From Gammaproteobacteria bacterium (GTDB lineage Bacteria > Pseudomonadota > Gammaproteobacteria > Arenicellales > JAHEKD01), in NCBI GenBank assembly GCA_024638545.1, contig JAHEKD010000025.1, positions 6,391-11,915 of the forward strand: 5,525 nucleotides of DNA, given 5' to 3'. The notes beneath the pieces are model-generated. The model ran no database searches. It had not been told where the DNA came from and saw only the letters and a list, made by a program, of their open reading frames with translations. This document shows, one piece after another, positions 1 to 5,525 of this stretch. The position numbers were made by a program, and so were the translations under genes. Each line of letters starts with the position of its first letter. The stretch's first letter is position 1.

Positions 1-26
1 TGCCGAAAATAATCGTATAGGGATTT

Positions 27-43
27 TAAAAACTTAGTTTTTA
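27..43. repeat. A/T-rich 17-base palindrome downstream of the lyase gene
   Basis: The eight bases TAAAAACT are followed by one T and then their exact reverse complement AGTTTTTA. As RNA this could fold into a 7-bp stem with a 3-base loop. It lies 13 bases beyond the stop codon of the CitE-like gene, where the end of the minus-strand transcript would be expected. A terminator role is possible but weak: the stem has only one G-C pair, although a few T residues lie within or just after it on either strand. It could equally be a protein-binding site or chance in an A/T-rich gap. The remaining bases in 1-56 show nothing recognisable. Confidence 0.35.
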
Positions 44-56
44 GCAGTCAAGACTA

Positions 57-923
57 TCAATAAATTTTTATACTGCGCGCAATTCTGAGCACCTCGTAGG
101 CATGATTGACATGCAAGATTACCATGACCTGACCTTCAACCGTAATCACCCCGAGATGATCAGGTTTCTCTCTCCATGCACTGATGATCTTCTGGGCTTT
201 TTCAATTTCCTCAAGACTGGGCGAAAAGACCTGATTGGCAACGCTAATCTGGGCGGGATGAATCAGTGATTTACCGTCAAAACCCAGATTTTTTGCCTGT
301 TCGCAGGACTGTCTGAAACCTAGCTCATTCTCAAGATTGGAAAATATGGCATCGATTATACTCAGTTTGGCCTTACGTCCATAAAGAACAAGCTGTGTTA
401 AGATCGGCAGTAACCCCAGCCGGCCCGGAGTATGACTGATTCGCATTTCCCTGGCCAAATCCTCGGCGCCAAGCACCAGGGCAGATCCCGGTGCCAGGGT
501 TTCCGCCAGCTCCGCCAGGTTTATTACTGCATCGATGGTCTCTACCATAGCCCAGACCTGCATGTTCAAATCCAGATTGGACAGAAAATCATTCAATAAT
601 CTGATTTCATTTGCTGAGCGAACTTTAGGCAGTAAAAGTCCGTCTATCCCCTGCTGTGAACGCAGCCATTCGATGTCATCGTAAAATGCACTGCCGGTAG
701 CCGGGTTAATTCGCAAAATGACTTCAGCCTGGTGCGCTGAAACGGCTAGATGAGTTGCCAGATTTTTGCGGGCCTTGGGTTTTTGATCAGGCAATACCGT
801 GTCTTCAAAGTCAAATATGAGGACGTCGACATTAAGTTCAGGAGCTTTGGCAAGCGCTCTGGGATTATTGACCGGAACGTACAGAACAGAACGTCTTGGC
901 TTGTCAGCGACGCCATCGCGCAT
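57..923 (-). CDS. HpcH/HpaI aldolase / citrate lyase beta-subunit (CitE-like) family protein
   Basis: A 288-residue TIM-barrel lyase of the CitE/CLYBL type. Members cleave or form C-C bonds of acyl-CoA esters (citryl-, malyl-, citramalyl-CoA) with Mg2+. Visible family motifs are RRSVLYVP (10-17), DFEDTV (38-43), substrate-binding RIN (71-73), LPK (98-100), the metal ligand E128 in MVET, GAEDL (152-156) with metal ligand D155, and GFDGKSLIHPAQ (214-225). Two usual residues differ: the Gly of the VPG motif is Val18, and the Asp expected in the C-terminal G-x-M-I-D segment (catalytic in human CLYBL) aligns with Val268. No citrate lyase alpha or gamma subunit is nearby, so it is a stand-alone enzyme and not citrate lyase proper. 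The ATG start is supported by an in-frame TGA shortly upstream; no strong Shine-Dalgarno is seen. It is last in the four-gene run, 49 bases after the SRPBCC gene. The family is certain; the substrate is unknown. Confidence 0.9.
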   Translation of the reverse strand: MRDGVADKPRRSVLYVPVNNPRALAKAPELNVDVLIFDFEDTVLPDQKPKARKNLATHLAVSAHQAEVILRINPATGSAFYDDIEWLRSQQGIDGLLLPKVRSANEIRLLNDFLSNLDLNMQVWAMVETIDAVINLAELAETLAPGSALVLGAEDLAREMRISHTPGRLGLLPILTQLVLYGRKAKLSIIDAIFSNLENELGFRQSCEQAKNLGFDGKSLIHPAQISVANQVFSPSLEEIEKAQKIISAWREKPDHLGVITVEGQVMVILHVNHAYEVLRIARSIKIY

Positions 924-972
924 GGCATTTTTTCGTCACAATCACAGGTAATGGACTGCGCCAACAGGTTGG

Positions 973-1524
973 TTACACACCGGCATTTGCCTTATTTTCT
1001 ATTTCAGCAAGGGTAGCGCCCAGGTATTTACGAATCACCCCGCGAATAAATCTGACACCCAGCCATTGCGGTAAGTAGAATCCTGGAGAAAAATCACCTT
1101 TATATTTCATCATCGTGCCCTGATTTTCAGCGCTGTATCTTATGACTTCTTCAATGTTACGAAAACTCCCAGCATCCTGCACGCCCCGCATGTGAATTTG
1201 ATTATCCTCAAGATTAACAATGGATAGCTTAACCATGGTTCTACAGAAAATTCCCACGCAGGGCCTCATTGTAGCTCTCACCCTCGCTGTATCGTCGTCG
1301 AAACGATAAACCTCGGTGCTTAATACAGCCGGGCTAAGTTTGGCGCCATTTTCAAAATCATAGATAACTTTTTGAACATTATTCACCGGTGCATCCAGAT
1401 GAGCTGAGAATGTGATGATATATCGCTCACCATATCGAACGACCTGAACTTCAGTGATTTTGTAAGCAAACGCCGTATTTAACCCTAAACTCAAGACGAT
1501 TAAAGCAATGAACCTTATTAACAT
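973..1524 (-). CDS. Secreted SRPBCC (START/cyclase-dehydrase fold) family protein, function unknown
   Basis: A 183-residue protein. Residues 1-20 look like a Sec signal peptide: Arg4, a hydrophobic core of Ile, Leu and Val, and an AFA site with likely cleavage before Tyr21. The mature part resembles the SRPBCC helix-grip fold: an N-terminal strand region, a segment (about 48-75) with VIYDFENGAKLSPAV typical of the first helix and following turn, strands to about 145, and a C-terminal helix (about 157-178) after the LPQWLGVRFIRG stretch. Two cysteines, C89 and C94, could form a disulfide in the periplasm. Many SRPBCC proteins bind lipids or other hydrophobic ligands; nothing here shows the ligand. 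The ATG start is well supported by GAGGA about 7 bases upstream. The gene follows dusA by 24 bases and precedes the CitE-like gene by 49, so it is probably co-transcribed with them. Fold assignment is from pattern recognition and is moderately sure. Confidence 0.72.
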   Translation of the reverse strand: MLIRFIALIVLSLGLNTAFAYKITEVQVVRYGERYIITFSAHLDAPVNNVQKVIYDFENGAKLSPAVLSTEVYRFDDDTARVRATMRPCVGIFCRTMVKLSIVNLEDNQIHMRGVQDAGSFRNIEEVIRYSAENQGTMMKYKGDFSPGFYLPQWLGVRFIRGVIRKYLGATLAEIENKANAGV

Positions 1525-1526
1525 TT

Positions 1527-1554
1527 AGTTATCCTCATGCAGTTATCCTCACGC
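1527..1554 (-). repeat. Tandem 14-base duplication carrying two Shine-Dalgarno copies
   Basis: Bases 1527-1540 and 1541-1554 are direct adjacent copies of a 14-mer differing at one position (AGTTATCCTCATGC, then the same with C for T at position 12). On the minus strand each contains GAGGATAACT. The copy nearer the SRPBCC gene places GAGGA at 1532-1536, well spaced for the ATG at 1522-1524. The other copy places GAGGA at 1546-1550, overlapping the dusA stop codon (TGA, 1549-1551). The arrangement suggests a recent duplication of a site that originally joined the dusA stop directly to the next gene's ribosome-binding site. Confidence 0.85.
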
Positions 1555-2535
1555 ACATTTTTCCAAATTCATCAATTCCATGGCTTGCTCAACAATTTCA
1601 ACGCCAGCATTTTTTTTACACATATTTTCACTTAAAAAACGCCGCCACGCTCTTGCGCCGGGTTGTCCATTGAACAGATTGAGAAGATGTCTAACCATGT
1701 GCTTTAAATAAACATCATTCCCACTTTGGGATTGTATATAGGTAGAGTACTGTTTGACAAATAATTGACGAGAAATCGTGACTTTTTCACTGCCAAAATA
1801 CCTGTTATCTATATCTTTCCAGTAGTATGGATCACCGTAAGCTTTTCGACCTATCATAACGCCATCAACTTTTGACAAATTTTCTTCAATTTGTTCATAC
1901 TCGCTTATACCACCGTTAATAACAACCTCTAATTCGGGAAAATCCCTTTTCAGACGGTAGACTTTTTCATACTCAAGCGGTGGAATATTTCTGTTTTCTT
2001 TTGGACTGAGCCCATTCAGCCATGCGTTGCGTGCATGAACTATGAAGGTTTTACAGCCTGCCCCGGCAACCGTTTTCGTAAACCGGTATAAAAACTCATA
2101 GTCGGCGTGCTTGTCAATGCCAATTCGGTTTTTCACCGTCACGGGAATGTCCACAGCAGCCTGCATAGCCGCAATACAGTCACCCACCAGTCCGGGGGTT
2201 GCCATCAAACAGGCACCAAACTGACCCGATTTAACTCGATCGCTCGGGCAGCCCACATTCAGGTTGACCTCGCTGTAACCACAATCCTGCGCAATCCTGG
2301 CGGCTAACGCGAGTGCCTGCGGATCATTACCCCCCAGCTGTAGCGCCAAAGGTATTTCAAAGTTATCAAACTGAAGAAGTCGGTACCTGTTTCCATGTAA
2401 TACAGCGCCACAATGCACCATCTCTGTATAGAGCAGCATATTTTTTGAAATTAGGCGCATTAGATAACGAAAATGCCGGTCCGTGTAATCCATCATCGGT
2501 GCCAGGCAGACTTTCCGGTTTAATGGCTCAACCAT
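1549..2535 (-). CDS. dusA: tRNA-dihydrouridine(20/20a) synthase DusA
   Basis: An FMN- and NADPH-dependent enzyme that reduces uridines 20 and 20a in the tRNA D-loop to dihydrouridine. From the ATG at 2533-2535 it is 328 residues, close to E. coli DusA. Motifs in order: LAPMMDYTDRHFRYLMR (11-27), YTEMV (36-40), LALQLGGNDP (63-72), NLNVGCPSDRV (91-101) with catalytic Cys96, VTVKNRIGID (132-141), FIVHARNAWLNGLSPKENR (164-182) with His167 in the HAR motif, VINGGI (205-210) and GVMIGRKAY (225-233). The HARxAWLxGLSPKENR block marks the DusA branch as opposed to DusB or DusC. The frame is open upstream to a TTG at 2583, but those 16 extra residues lie inside yjbQ coding sequence and do not match the family. 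The ATG used overlaps the yjbQ stop by 8 bases (2528-2535), with no clear Shine-Dalgarno, which suggests translational coupling. Confidence 0.95.
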   Translation of the reverse strand: MVEPLNRKVCLAPMMDYTDRHFRYLMRLISKNMLLYTEMVHCGAVLHGNRYRLLQFDNFEIPLALQLGGNDPQALALAARIAQDCGYSEVNLNVGCPSDRVKSGQFGACLMATPGLVGDCIAAMQAAVDIPVTVKNRIGIDKHADYEFLYRFTKTVAGAGCKTFIVHARNAWLNGLSPKENRNIPPLEYEKVYRLKRDFPELEVVINGGISEYEQIEENLSKVDGVMIGRKAYGDPYYWKDIDNRYFGSEKVTISRQLFVKQYSTYIQSQSGNDVYLKHMVRHLLNLFNGQPGARAWRRFLSENMCKKNAGVEIVEQAMELMNLEKCA

Positions 2536-2941
2536 AAAACGTAATAACCAGCTTGCGTTTGTGAGCACGATAACGATGCTCAAATAAATATATGCCCTGC
2601 CAGGTGCCCAAATTCAAGGCACGCTCAGTCACCGGCAGCACGATGGACGTTTCAGTGAGTATAGTGCGTAAATGACCTGACATATCGTCGGGGCCCTCAT
2701 AGCTATGATGATAGGATTCATCGCCATCAATCACTATTTTCGAAAAAAATTGCTCGACGTCATGGCGCACGCTGGGATCAGCGTTTTCACAAATCAATAA
2801 CGATGCGCTGGTGTGTTGAATAAAGACGTGGCACAATCCATTTTCCACAGGAGAATCATGGAGTAAGCTGTTCACTTTGGTAGTGATATCATAAAATCCC
2901 CTGCCATCGGTTGAAATGAGTATTGTCTGCTGTGTAATCAT
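2528..2941 (-). CDS. yjbQ: YjbQ family (UPF0047, secondary thiamine-phosphate synthase-like) protein
   Basis: A 137-residue cytosolic protein, the same size as E. coli YjbQ (about 138). The family has been reported to have weak thiamine-phosphate synthase activity that can rescue thiE mutants; its true role is unclear. Conserved stretches are GRGFYDIT (13-20), IQHTSASLLICENADPSVRHD (41-61), HHSYEGPDDMSGHL (78-91) and LGTWQGIYLFEHR (111-123). Conserved histidines H43, H90 and H122 are kept and are likely metal ligands. Two differences from the usual pattern are Cys51 where an Asn precedes Glu-Asn, and TERA (105-108) where a Gly-Arg pair is typical. The ATG at 2939-2941 was chosen because it gives the family N-terminus (MITQQTILIS); the longer frame starts at a TTG (3037) within gshA. 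It is the first gene of the minus-strand run and overlaps dusA by 8 bases. Confidence 0.92.
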   Translation of the reverse strand: MITQQTILISTDGRGFYDITTKVNSLLHDSPVENGLCHVFIQHTSASLLICENADPSVRHDVEQFFSKIVIDGDESYHHSYEGPDDMSGHLRTILTETSIVLPVTERALNLGTWQGIYLFEHRYRAHKRKLVITFYG

Positions 2942-2993
2942 GTTTAAGACGCTTATTCTAATATCAAATTTTAACATCTCTTGAAGATTATTA
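2942..2993. promoter_or_regulatory. Divergent yjbQ-gshA intergenic promoter region
   Basis: These 52 A/T-rich bases separate the ATG codons of yjbQ (minus) and gshA (plus), so promoters for both transcripts must lie here or within the beginnings of the opposing genes. On the minus strand a perfect -35 hexamer, TTGACA, lies at 2995-3000 over the gshA start codon. The best -10-like hexamer after it (TAAAAT) is about 21 bases away, which is too far for a normal sigma70 promoter. A TAGAAT also occurs further down. I cannot settle the promoter for gshA. No strong Shine-Dalgarno precedes either gene; gshA has only GAAG about 7 bases before its ATG. Confidence 0.4.
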
Positions 2994-4556
2994 ATGTCAA
3001 AACAACAACTGAAAACCATATTAGACAAACTCGACAACGCCCAGACACGTGATCTGCTGACACAAATTCAACGTGGTGTTGAAAGAGAGTGCCTGCGACT
3101 TGACAGCAACGGCACGCTGGCGCAGACAGCGCACCCTGCGGCCCTGGGATCCGCACTTTGCCATCCCTATATCACCACTGACTTTTCGGAAAGCTTGCTT
3201 GAATTTGTAACTCCGGTATTTACAGAAATTGATCAGTGTATTGGCTTTCTCAAACAATTACACCAGTTTACCTACCAGCATATCGGTGATGAACGCATGT
3301 GGATGAATTCCATGCCCTGCATATTACCGGGAATTACAAACATCCCCATAGCCCAGTATGGAGATTCCAACTCCGGAAAAATGAAGCATGTTTACCGAGT
3401 CGGCTTGAGCAACCGCTATGGCAGCGCGATGCAAACAATTTCTGGCATCCACTATAACTTCTCAGTGCCTGAAAATCTGCTCAATACAATTGCTGAAAAA
3501 AATCTGGGCAGGGATGAAATCTCCAATTTCTATATGGGGCTGGTGAGAAACTTTCATCGTCATTGCTGGATTTTGCTCTATCTTTTTGGTGCCTCACCGG
3601 CTGTTTGCAAGTCATTCTTGCGCGAAAATAACCAGCACGGTCTTGAAGCCTTTGACAGCGTCAGTTTTTATGGGCCATACGCAACAACTTTGCGCATGAG
3701 TGATCTTGGTTATCGAAATGTTGCCCAGTCGAGAATTCAAATTGGATTATGCAATGTTGATACCTATGTATCAGGCCTGCGCGAGGCCACTGAACAAAGC
3801 TATCCTGATTATGAAGACATAGGCGTAAAAGTTGATGGCGAATATAGACAGCTGAATACCAACCTGCTGCAAATTGAAAACGAATACTATACAGTCATCC
3901 GGCCAAAGCAAATCACACAATCCGGCGAGAAGCCGACAAATGCGCTGCGCAGCAGAGGCATTGCCTACGTCGAGGTCCGATGCCTTGATATCAACCCGGA
4001 CACTTGCGTTGGCATCGGTGAGGAAGAAATCAGGTTCGTCGACACCTTCTTACTTTACTGTTTGCTGATGGATAGTCCGGTTATGACCGACAGTGAAAAA
4101 GCACAGGTGCCCGAGAACCGAAACCGCATTGTACGTTTTGGGCGCAAGCCGGGCCTAAAACTGCTGGACGGTCACAATGAGATAGATTCCAGGCAGGCAA
4201 TGCTGGATTTTCTGGATAAACTGCACCCTATTGCGTCACTGCTTGACAAGGCGCATCAGCACGAGCTGCACTCACTGGCGCTAACTCAGCAGATAGAAAA
4301 AGCCAGGTATCCCGAAGCCACGCCGTCGGCAGAAATTATTGCTGAAATGCGAAAAAATGATGAATCATTTTTCGAGTATGCGCTTCGCAAAACGATTACA
4401 CATGAAACCGATTTAAAACAACCGCTTGATGATTCTGTCCAGAAAGTGTTAACGCAGGTCAGCGTTGACTCTGTTAAAGCACAACAGCAACGCGAACAGA
4501 GCGATAGGCTTTGTTTTGATGACTACCTGCAGGCCTATTTCAATGAAGCTTTATAA
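2994..4556 (+). CDS. gshA: Glutamate-cysteine ligase, class I (gamma-glutamylcysteine synthetase)
   Basis: A cytosolic ATP- and Mg2+-dependent enzyme joining L-glutamate and L-cysteine through the gamma-carboxyl, the first and usually rate-limiting step of glutathione synthesis. The 520 residues match the full length of E. coli GshA (518). Motifs: GVERECLRL (28-36) with metal/substrate acidic residues E30 and E32; ITTDFSESLLEFVTP (60-74) with D63 and E70, matching E. coli D60 and E67; SGIHYNFS (150-157) with H153; FHRHCWILLYLFGASPAVC (187-205); TTLRMSDLGY (231-240) with R234; and ALRSRGIAYVEVRCLDINP (317-335) with E327 and R329, matching E. coli E328 and R330. Nothing needed for catalysis appears missing. 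The ATG is the first possible start, as an in-frame TGA lies at 2982-2984. No gshB is in the window. The 3' end overlaps the convergent sirtuin gene by 22 bases. Confidence 0.97.
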   Translation: MSKQQLKTILDKLDNAQTRDLLTQIQRGVERECLRLDSNGTLAQTAHPAALGSALCHPYITTDFSESLLEFVTPVFTEIDQCIGFLKQLHQFTYQHIGDERMWMNSMPCILPGITNIPIAQYGDSNSGKMKHVYRVGLSNRYGSAMQTISGIHYNFSVPENLLNTIAEKNLGRDEISNFYMGLVRNFHRHCWILLYLFGASPAVCKSFLRENNQHGLEAFDSVSFYGPYATTLRMSDLGYRNVAQSRIQIGLCNVDTYVSGLREATEQSYPDYEDIGVKVDGEYRQLNTNLLQIENEYYTVIRPKQITQSGEKPTNALRSRGIAYVEVRCLDINPDTCVGIGEEEIRFVDTFLLYCLLMDSPVMTDSEKAQVPENRNRIVRFGRKPGLKLLDGHNEIDSRQAMLDFLDKLHPIASLLDKAHQHELHSLALTQQIEKARYPEATPSAEIIAEMRKNDESFFEYALRKTITHETDLKQPLDDSVQKVLTQVSVDSVKAQQQREQSDRLCFDDYLQAYFNEAL

Positions 4557-5413
4557 TTCCGCAATTCCGGGATCGACAACGCTGAGCCGACGTCGGCCAG
4601 TACCTGGCCAGATTCATGGTCGATCTTCAATGTATGCAGATCATCTGCCCGGGTCGTACCCTTATTTATGATTACAACGGGTTTACCAAGTTCGATGGCT
4701 CGTTTAACCAGTGCGAACCCGGAGTAGACCATCAATGACGAACCCACGACCAGTAAACCCGGTGCATGGTTAACCGCACTTAATGCATGAGCCGCTGTTC
4801 GCGGATTGAGCACACCGCCAAAAAATACGACGTCCGGTTTTAAATCGCCGTCACAGCATTCACATCTGGGTATTGAAAAGTCAGAAAGTAAATCAGCGCA
4901 AATATCAACATCACCATCAGGTCTTATTACACACTCTGAGCCGTAATTTGAGGAATTCAGCGACTCAAGTCGTTGCTGAAATTCTTGCCTTGAAACGGTA
5001 TTCGTGCAGTTAAGGCAAATGACCTGATCGAGACGACCGTGCAATTCGATCACCGCCTTACTGCCTGCAGCCTGATGCAGGCGGTCAACATTTTGAGTAA
5101 TGATCTGCCCGAGGTGGCCTGATCGTTGAAGTGCCGTTAGCATCTCGTGTGTTTGATTAGGCCTGGCTTTATGGAAATTTGGCCAGCCTCTCTGGCTGCG
5201 CGACCAGTAAATTTTTCGTTTGATTTCGCTGCCTACAAACTCCTGATGATCCATAGGCTTGTCGTGCTGCCATAGGCCGTTAACGTTGCGATAGGCAGGT
5301 AATCCTGAAGCGGTGCTGCAGCCGGCACCCGTCAGCACGCAGTAGCCCGGATCCTCGCTCAGCATCGTGGCAAGTTTTTTTATTTTACTAACTAATCTAT
5401 CATCAGATTTCAT
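4535..5413 (-). CDS. SIR2-family NAD-dependent protein deacylase, class II (SIRT4-like)
   Basis: A sirtuin of 292 residues that removes acyl groups from lysines, consuming NAD+ and producing nicotinamide and O-acyl-ADP-ribose. Motifs: NAD-binding GAGCSTASGLPAYR (29-42), TQNVDRLH (106-113), catalytic His125 in ELHG, a zinc site of C133/C136 and C184/C187, KPDVVFFGG (192-200), VVGSSLMVYSG (222-232) and IINKGTTRADD (248-258). Class II (human SIRT4-like) is suggested by YWSRSQRGWPNF (69-80), the PDGDVDI stretch before the second Cys pair, and GSSLMVYSG, each closely resembling SIRT4; the E. coli CobB (class III) Tyr/Arg pair was not seen. Family members show lipoamidase, deacylase or ADP-ribosyltransferase activity, so the substrate is open. 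The frame reaches a TTG at 5419, but the ATG at 5411-5413 is preferred. No clear Shine-Dalgarno is present. It converges on gshA and has no partner gene in view. Confidence 0.93.
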   Translation of the reverse strand: MKSDDRLVSKIKKLATMLSEDPGYCVLTGAGCSTASGLPAYRNVNGLWQHDKPMDHQEFVGSEIKRKIYWSRSQRGWPNFHKARPNQTHEMLTALQRSGHLGQIITQNVDRLHQAAGSKAVIELHGRLDQVICLNCTNTVSRQEFQQRLESLNSSNYGSECVIRPDGDVDICADLLSDFSIPRCECCDGDLKPDVVFFGGVLNPRTAAHALSAVNHAPGLLVVGSSLMVYSGFALVKRAIELGKPVVIINKGTTRADDLHTLKIDHESGQVLADVGSALSIPELRNYKASLK

Positions 5414-5432
5414 CTGCAAGACACGTAATTTC

Positions 5433-5438
5433 AGTATA
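5433..5438 (-). promoter_or_regulatory. Possible -10 element for the sirtuin gene
   Basis: On the minus strand this reads TATACT, five of six matches to the sigma70 -10 consensus, about 20 bases upstream of the chosen ATG. No good -35 lies at the right distance, and the leader would be only about a dozen bases. A second weak candidate lies further upstream, around 5455-5461 (TATAGAAT on the minus strand), with GTGATA about 17 bases before it. Either could be the promoter; neither is firm. Confidence 0.25.
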
Positions 5439-5486
5439 TGAACAAATCAAGCATTCTATACCGAAACTGATGTAATTATCACGATA

Positions 5487-5520
5487 CCGGCCATTTAAAT
5501 AATCTCAGCCGGATGGCCGG
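5487..5520. repeat. 8-bp inverted repeat with an 18-base spacer
   Basis: CCGGCCAT (5487-5494) is matched exactly by ATGGCCGG (5513-5520). The pair could form a G/C-rich stem of eight base pairs, plus a possible G-U pair inside, around an 18-base A/T-rich loop. No run of T follows on either strand, so it is not a standard intrinsic terminator. It sits 74 bases upstream of the sirtuin start, so it might be an operator, or the edge of a neighbouring gene. The minus strand also reads open from the window edge to a TAA at 5495-5497, too short to call. Confidence 0.45.
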
Positions 5521-5525
5521 CAATG

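Noticed and set aside
57..923. Calling the lyase citE, citrate lyase beta subunit.
   Set aside because: No citrate lyase alpha, gamma or prosthetic-group genes are nearby, and key residues differ, so only the family name is supported.
961..972. Small inverted repeat CCAAC-AG-GTTGG just after the SRPBCC stop codon.
   Set aside because: Five-base arms with a 2-base loop cannot form a stable hairpin and no T-run follows; probably chance.
1517..1543. A tiny reading frame (ATG AGG ATA ACT AAA TGT, stop) across the repeat and the SRPBCC start on the minus strand.
   Set aside because: Six codons, created by the repeat sequence itself, with no independent coding evidence.
2536..2583. A longer DusA starting at the TTG at 2581-2583.
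   Set aside because: The added 16 residues lie entirely inside yjbQ coding sequence in another frame and do not resemble the DusA N-terminus; the ATG at 2533-2535 gives the family length.
2942..3037. A longer YjbQ (169 residues) starting at a TTG at 3035-3037.
   Set aside because: It would overlap the start of gshA on the opposite strand and adds 32 residues absent from the family; the ATG at 2939-2941 gives the normal size.
5495..5525. The 3' end of another minus-strand gene reading into the window and stopping at TAA (5495-5497).
   Set aside because: Only nine codons are visible and a second minus-strand frame is also open there, so coding cannot be told from chance.
1..5525. Search for tRNA genes, riboswitches, CRISPR arrays, insertion sequences, phage or defence genes.
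   Set aside because: Nearly all of the window is occupied by six well-defined genes, and the gaps are too short and show no matching structures.

Overview
The window looks like chromosomal housekeeping DNA from a gammaproteobacterium. The glutamate-cysteine ligase is of the class I (E. coli GshA) type, and both the DusA-type tRNA-dihydrouridine synthase and the YjbQ protein align from end to end with their enterobacterial counterparts. Base composition is moderate (by eye mid-40s % GC). Genes are tightly packed. I see no mobile element, RNA gene, CRISPR array or phage gene. The genus cannot be read from the sequence; an environmental, possibly marine, lineage is only a guess.

Layout. The minus strand from about 2941 down to 57 carries four closely spaced genes, read right to left: yjbQ-like, dusA, a secreted SRPBCC-fold protein and a CitE/HpcH-like lyase. 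The first two overlap by 8 bases, and the later gaps are 24 and 49 bases, so one transcript is likely. A 52-base divergent intergenic region (2942-2993) separates this run from gshA, which runs on the plus strand from 2994 to 4556. gshA converges on a SIRT4-like (class II) sirtuin gene on the minus strand (4535-5413), and the two genes share their last 22 bases. The final 112 bases (5414-5525) are the sirtuin's upstream region, with an inverted repeat at the far edge. The first 56 bases are noncoding sequence after the lyase gene and hold a short A/T-rich palindrome.

How the genes work together. GshA makes gamma-glutamylcysteine, the first step of glutathione synthesis. DusA reduces uridines in the tRNA D-loop. 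The sirtuin removes acyl groups from protein lysines using NAD+. The CitE-like protein probably acts on a CoA thioester of a hydroxy/keto acid, and the SRPBCC protein is probably periplasmic. These do not form one evident pathway, and I found no convincing new multi-gene system. The points most worth a second look are the CitE-like protein, which lacks two residues normally conserved in its family, a tandem duplication of a ribosome-binding site between dusA and the SRPBCC gene, and the overlapping convergent gshA/sirtuin ends. Four start codons were assessed; the earliest possible starts of yjbQ, dusA and the sirtuin are TTG codons and were rejected in favour of internal ATGs.
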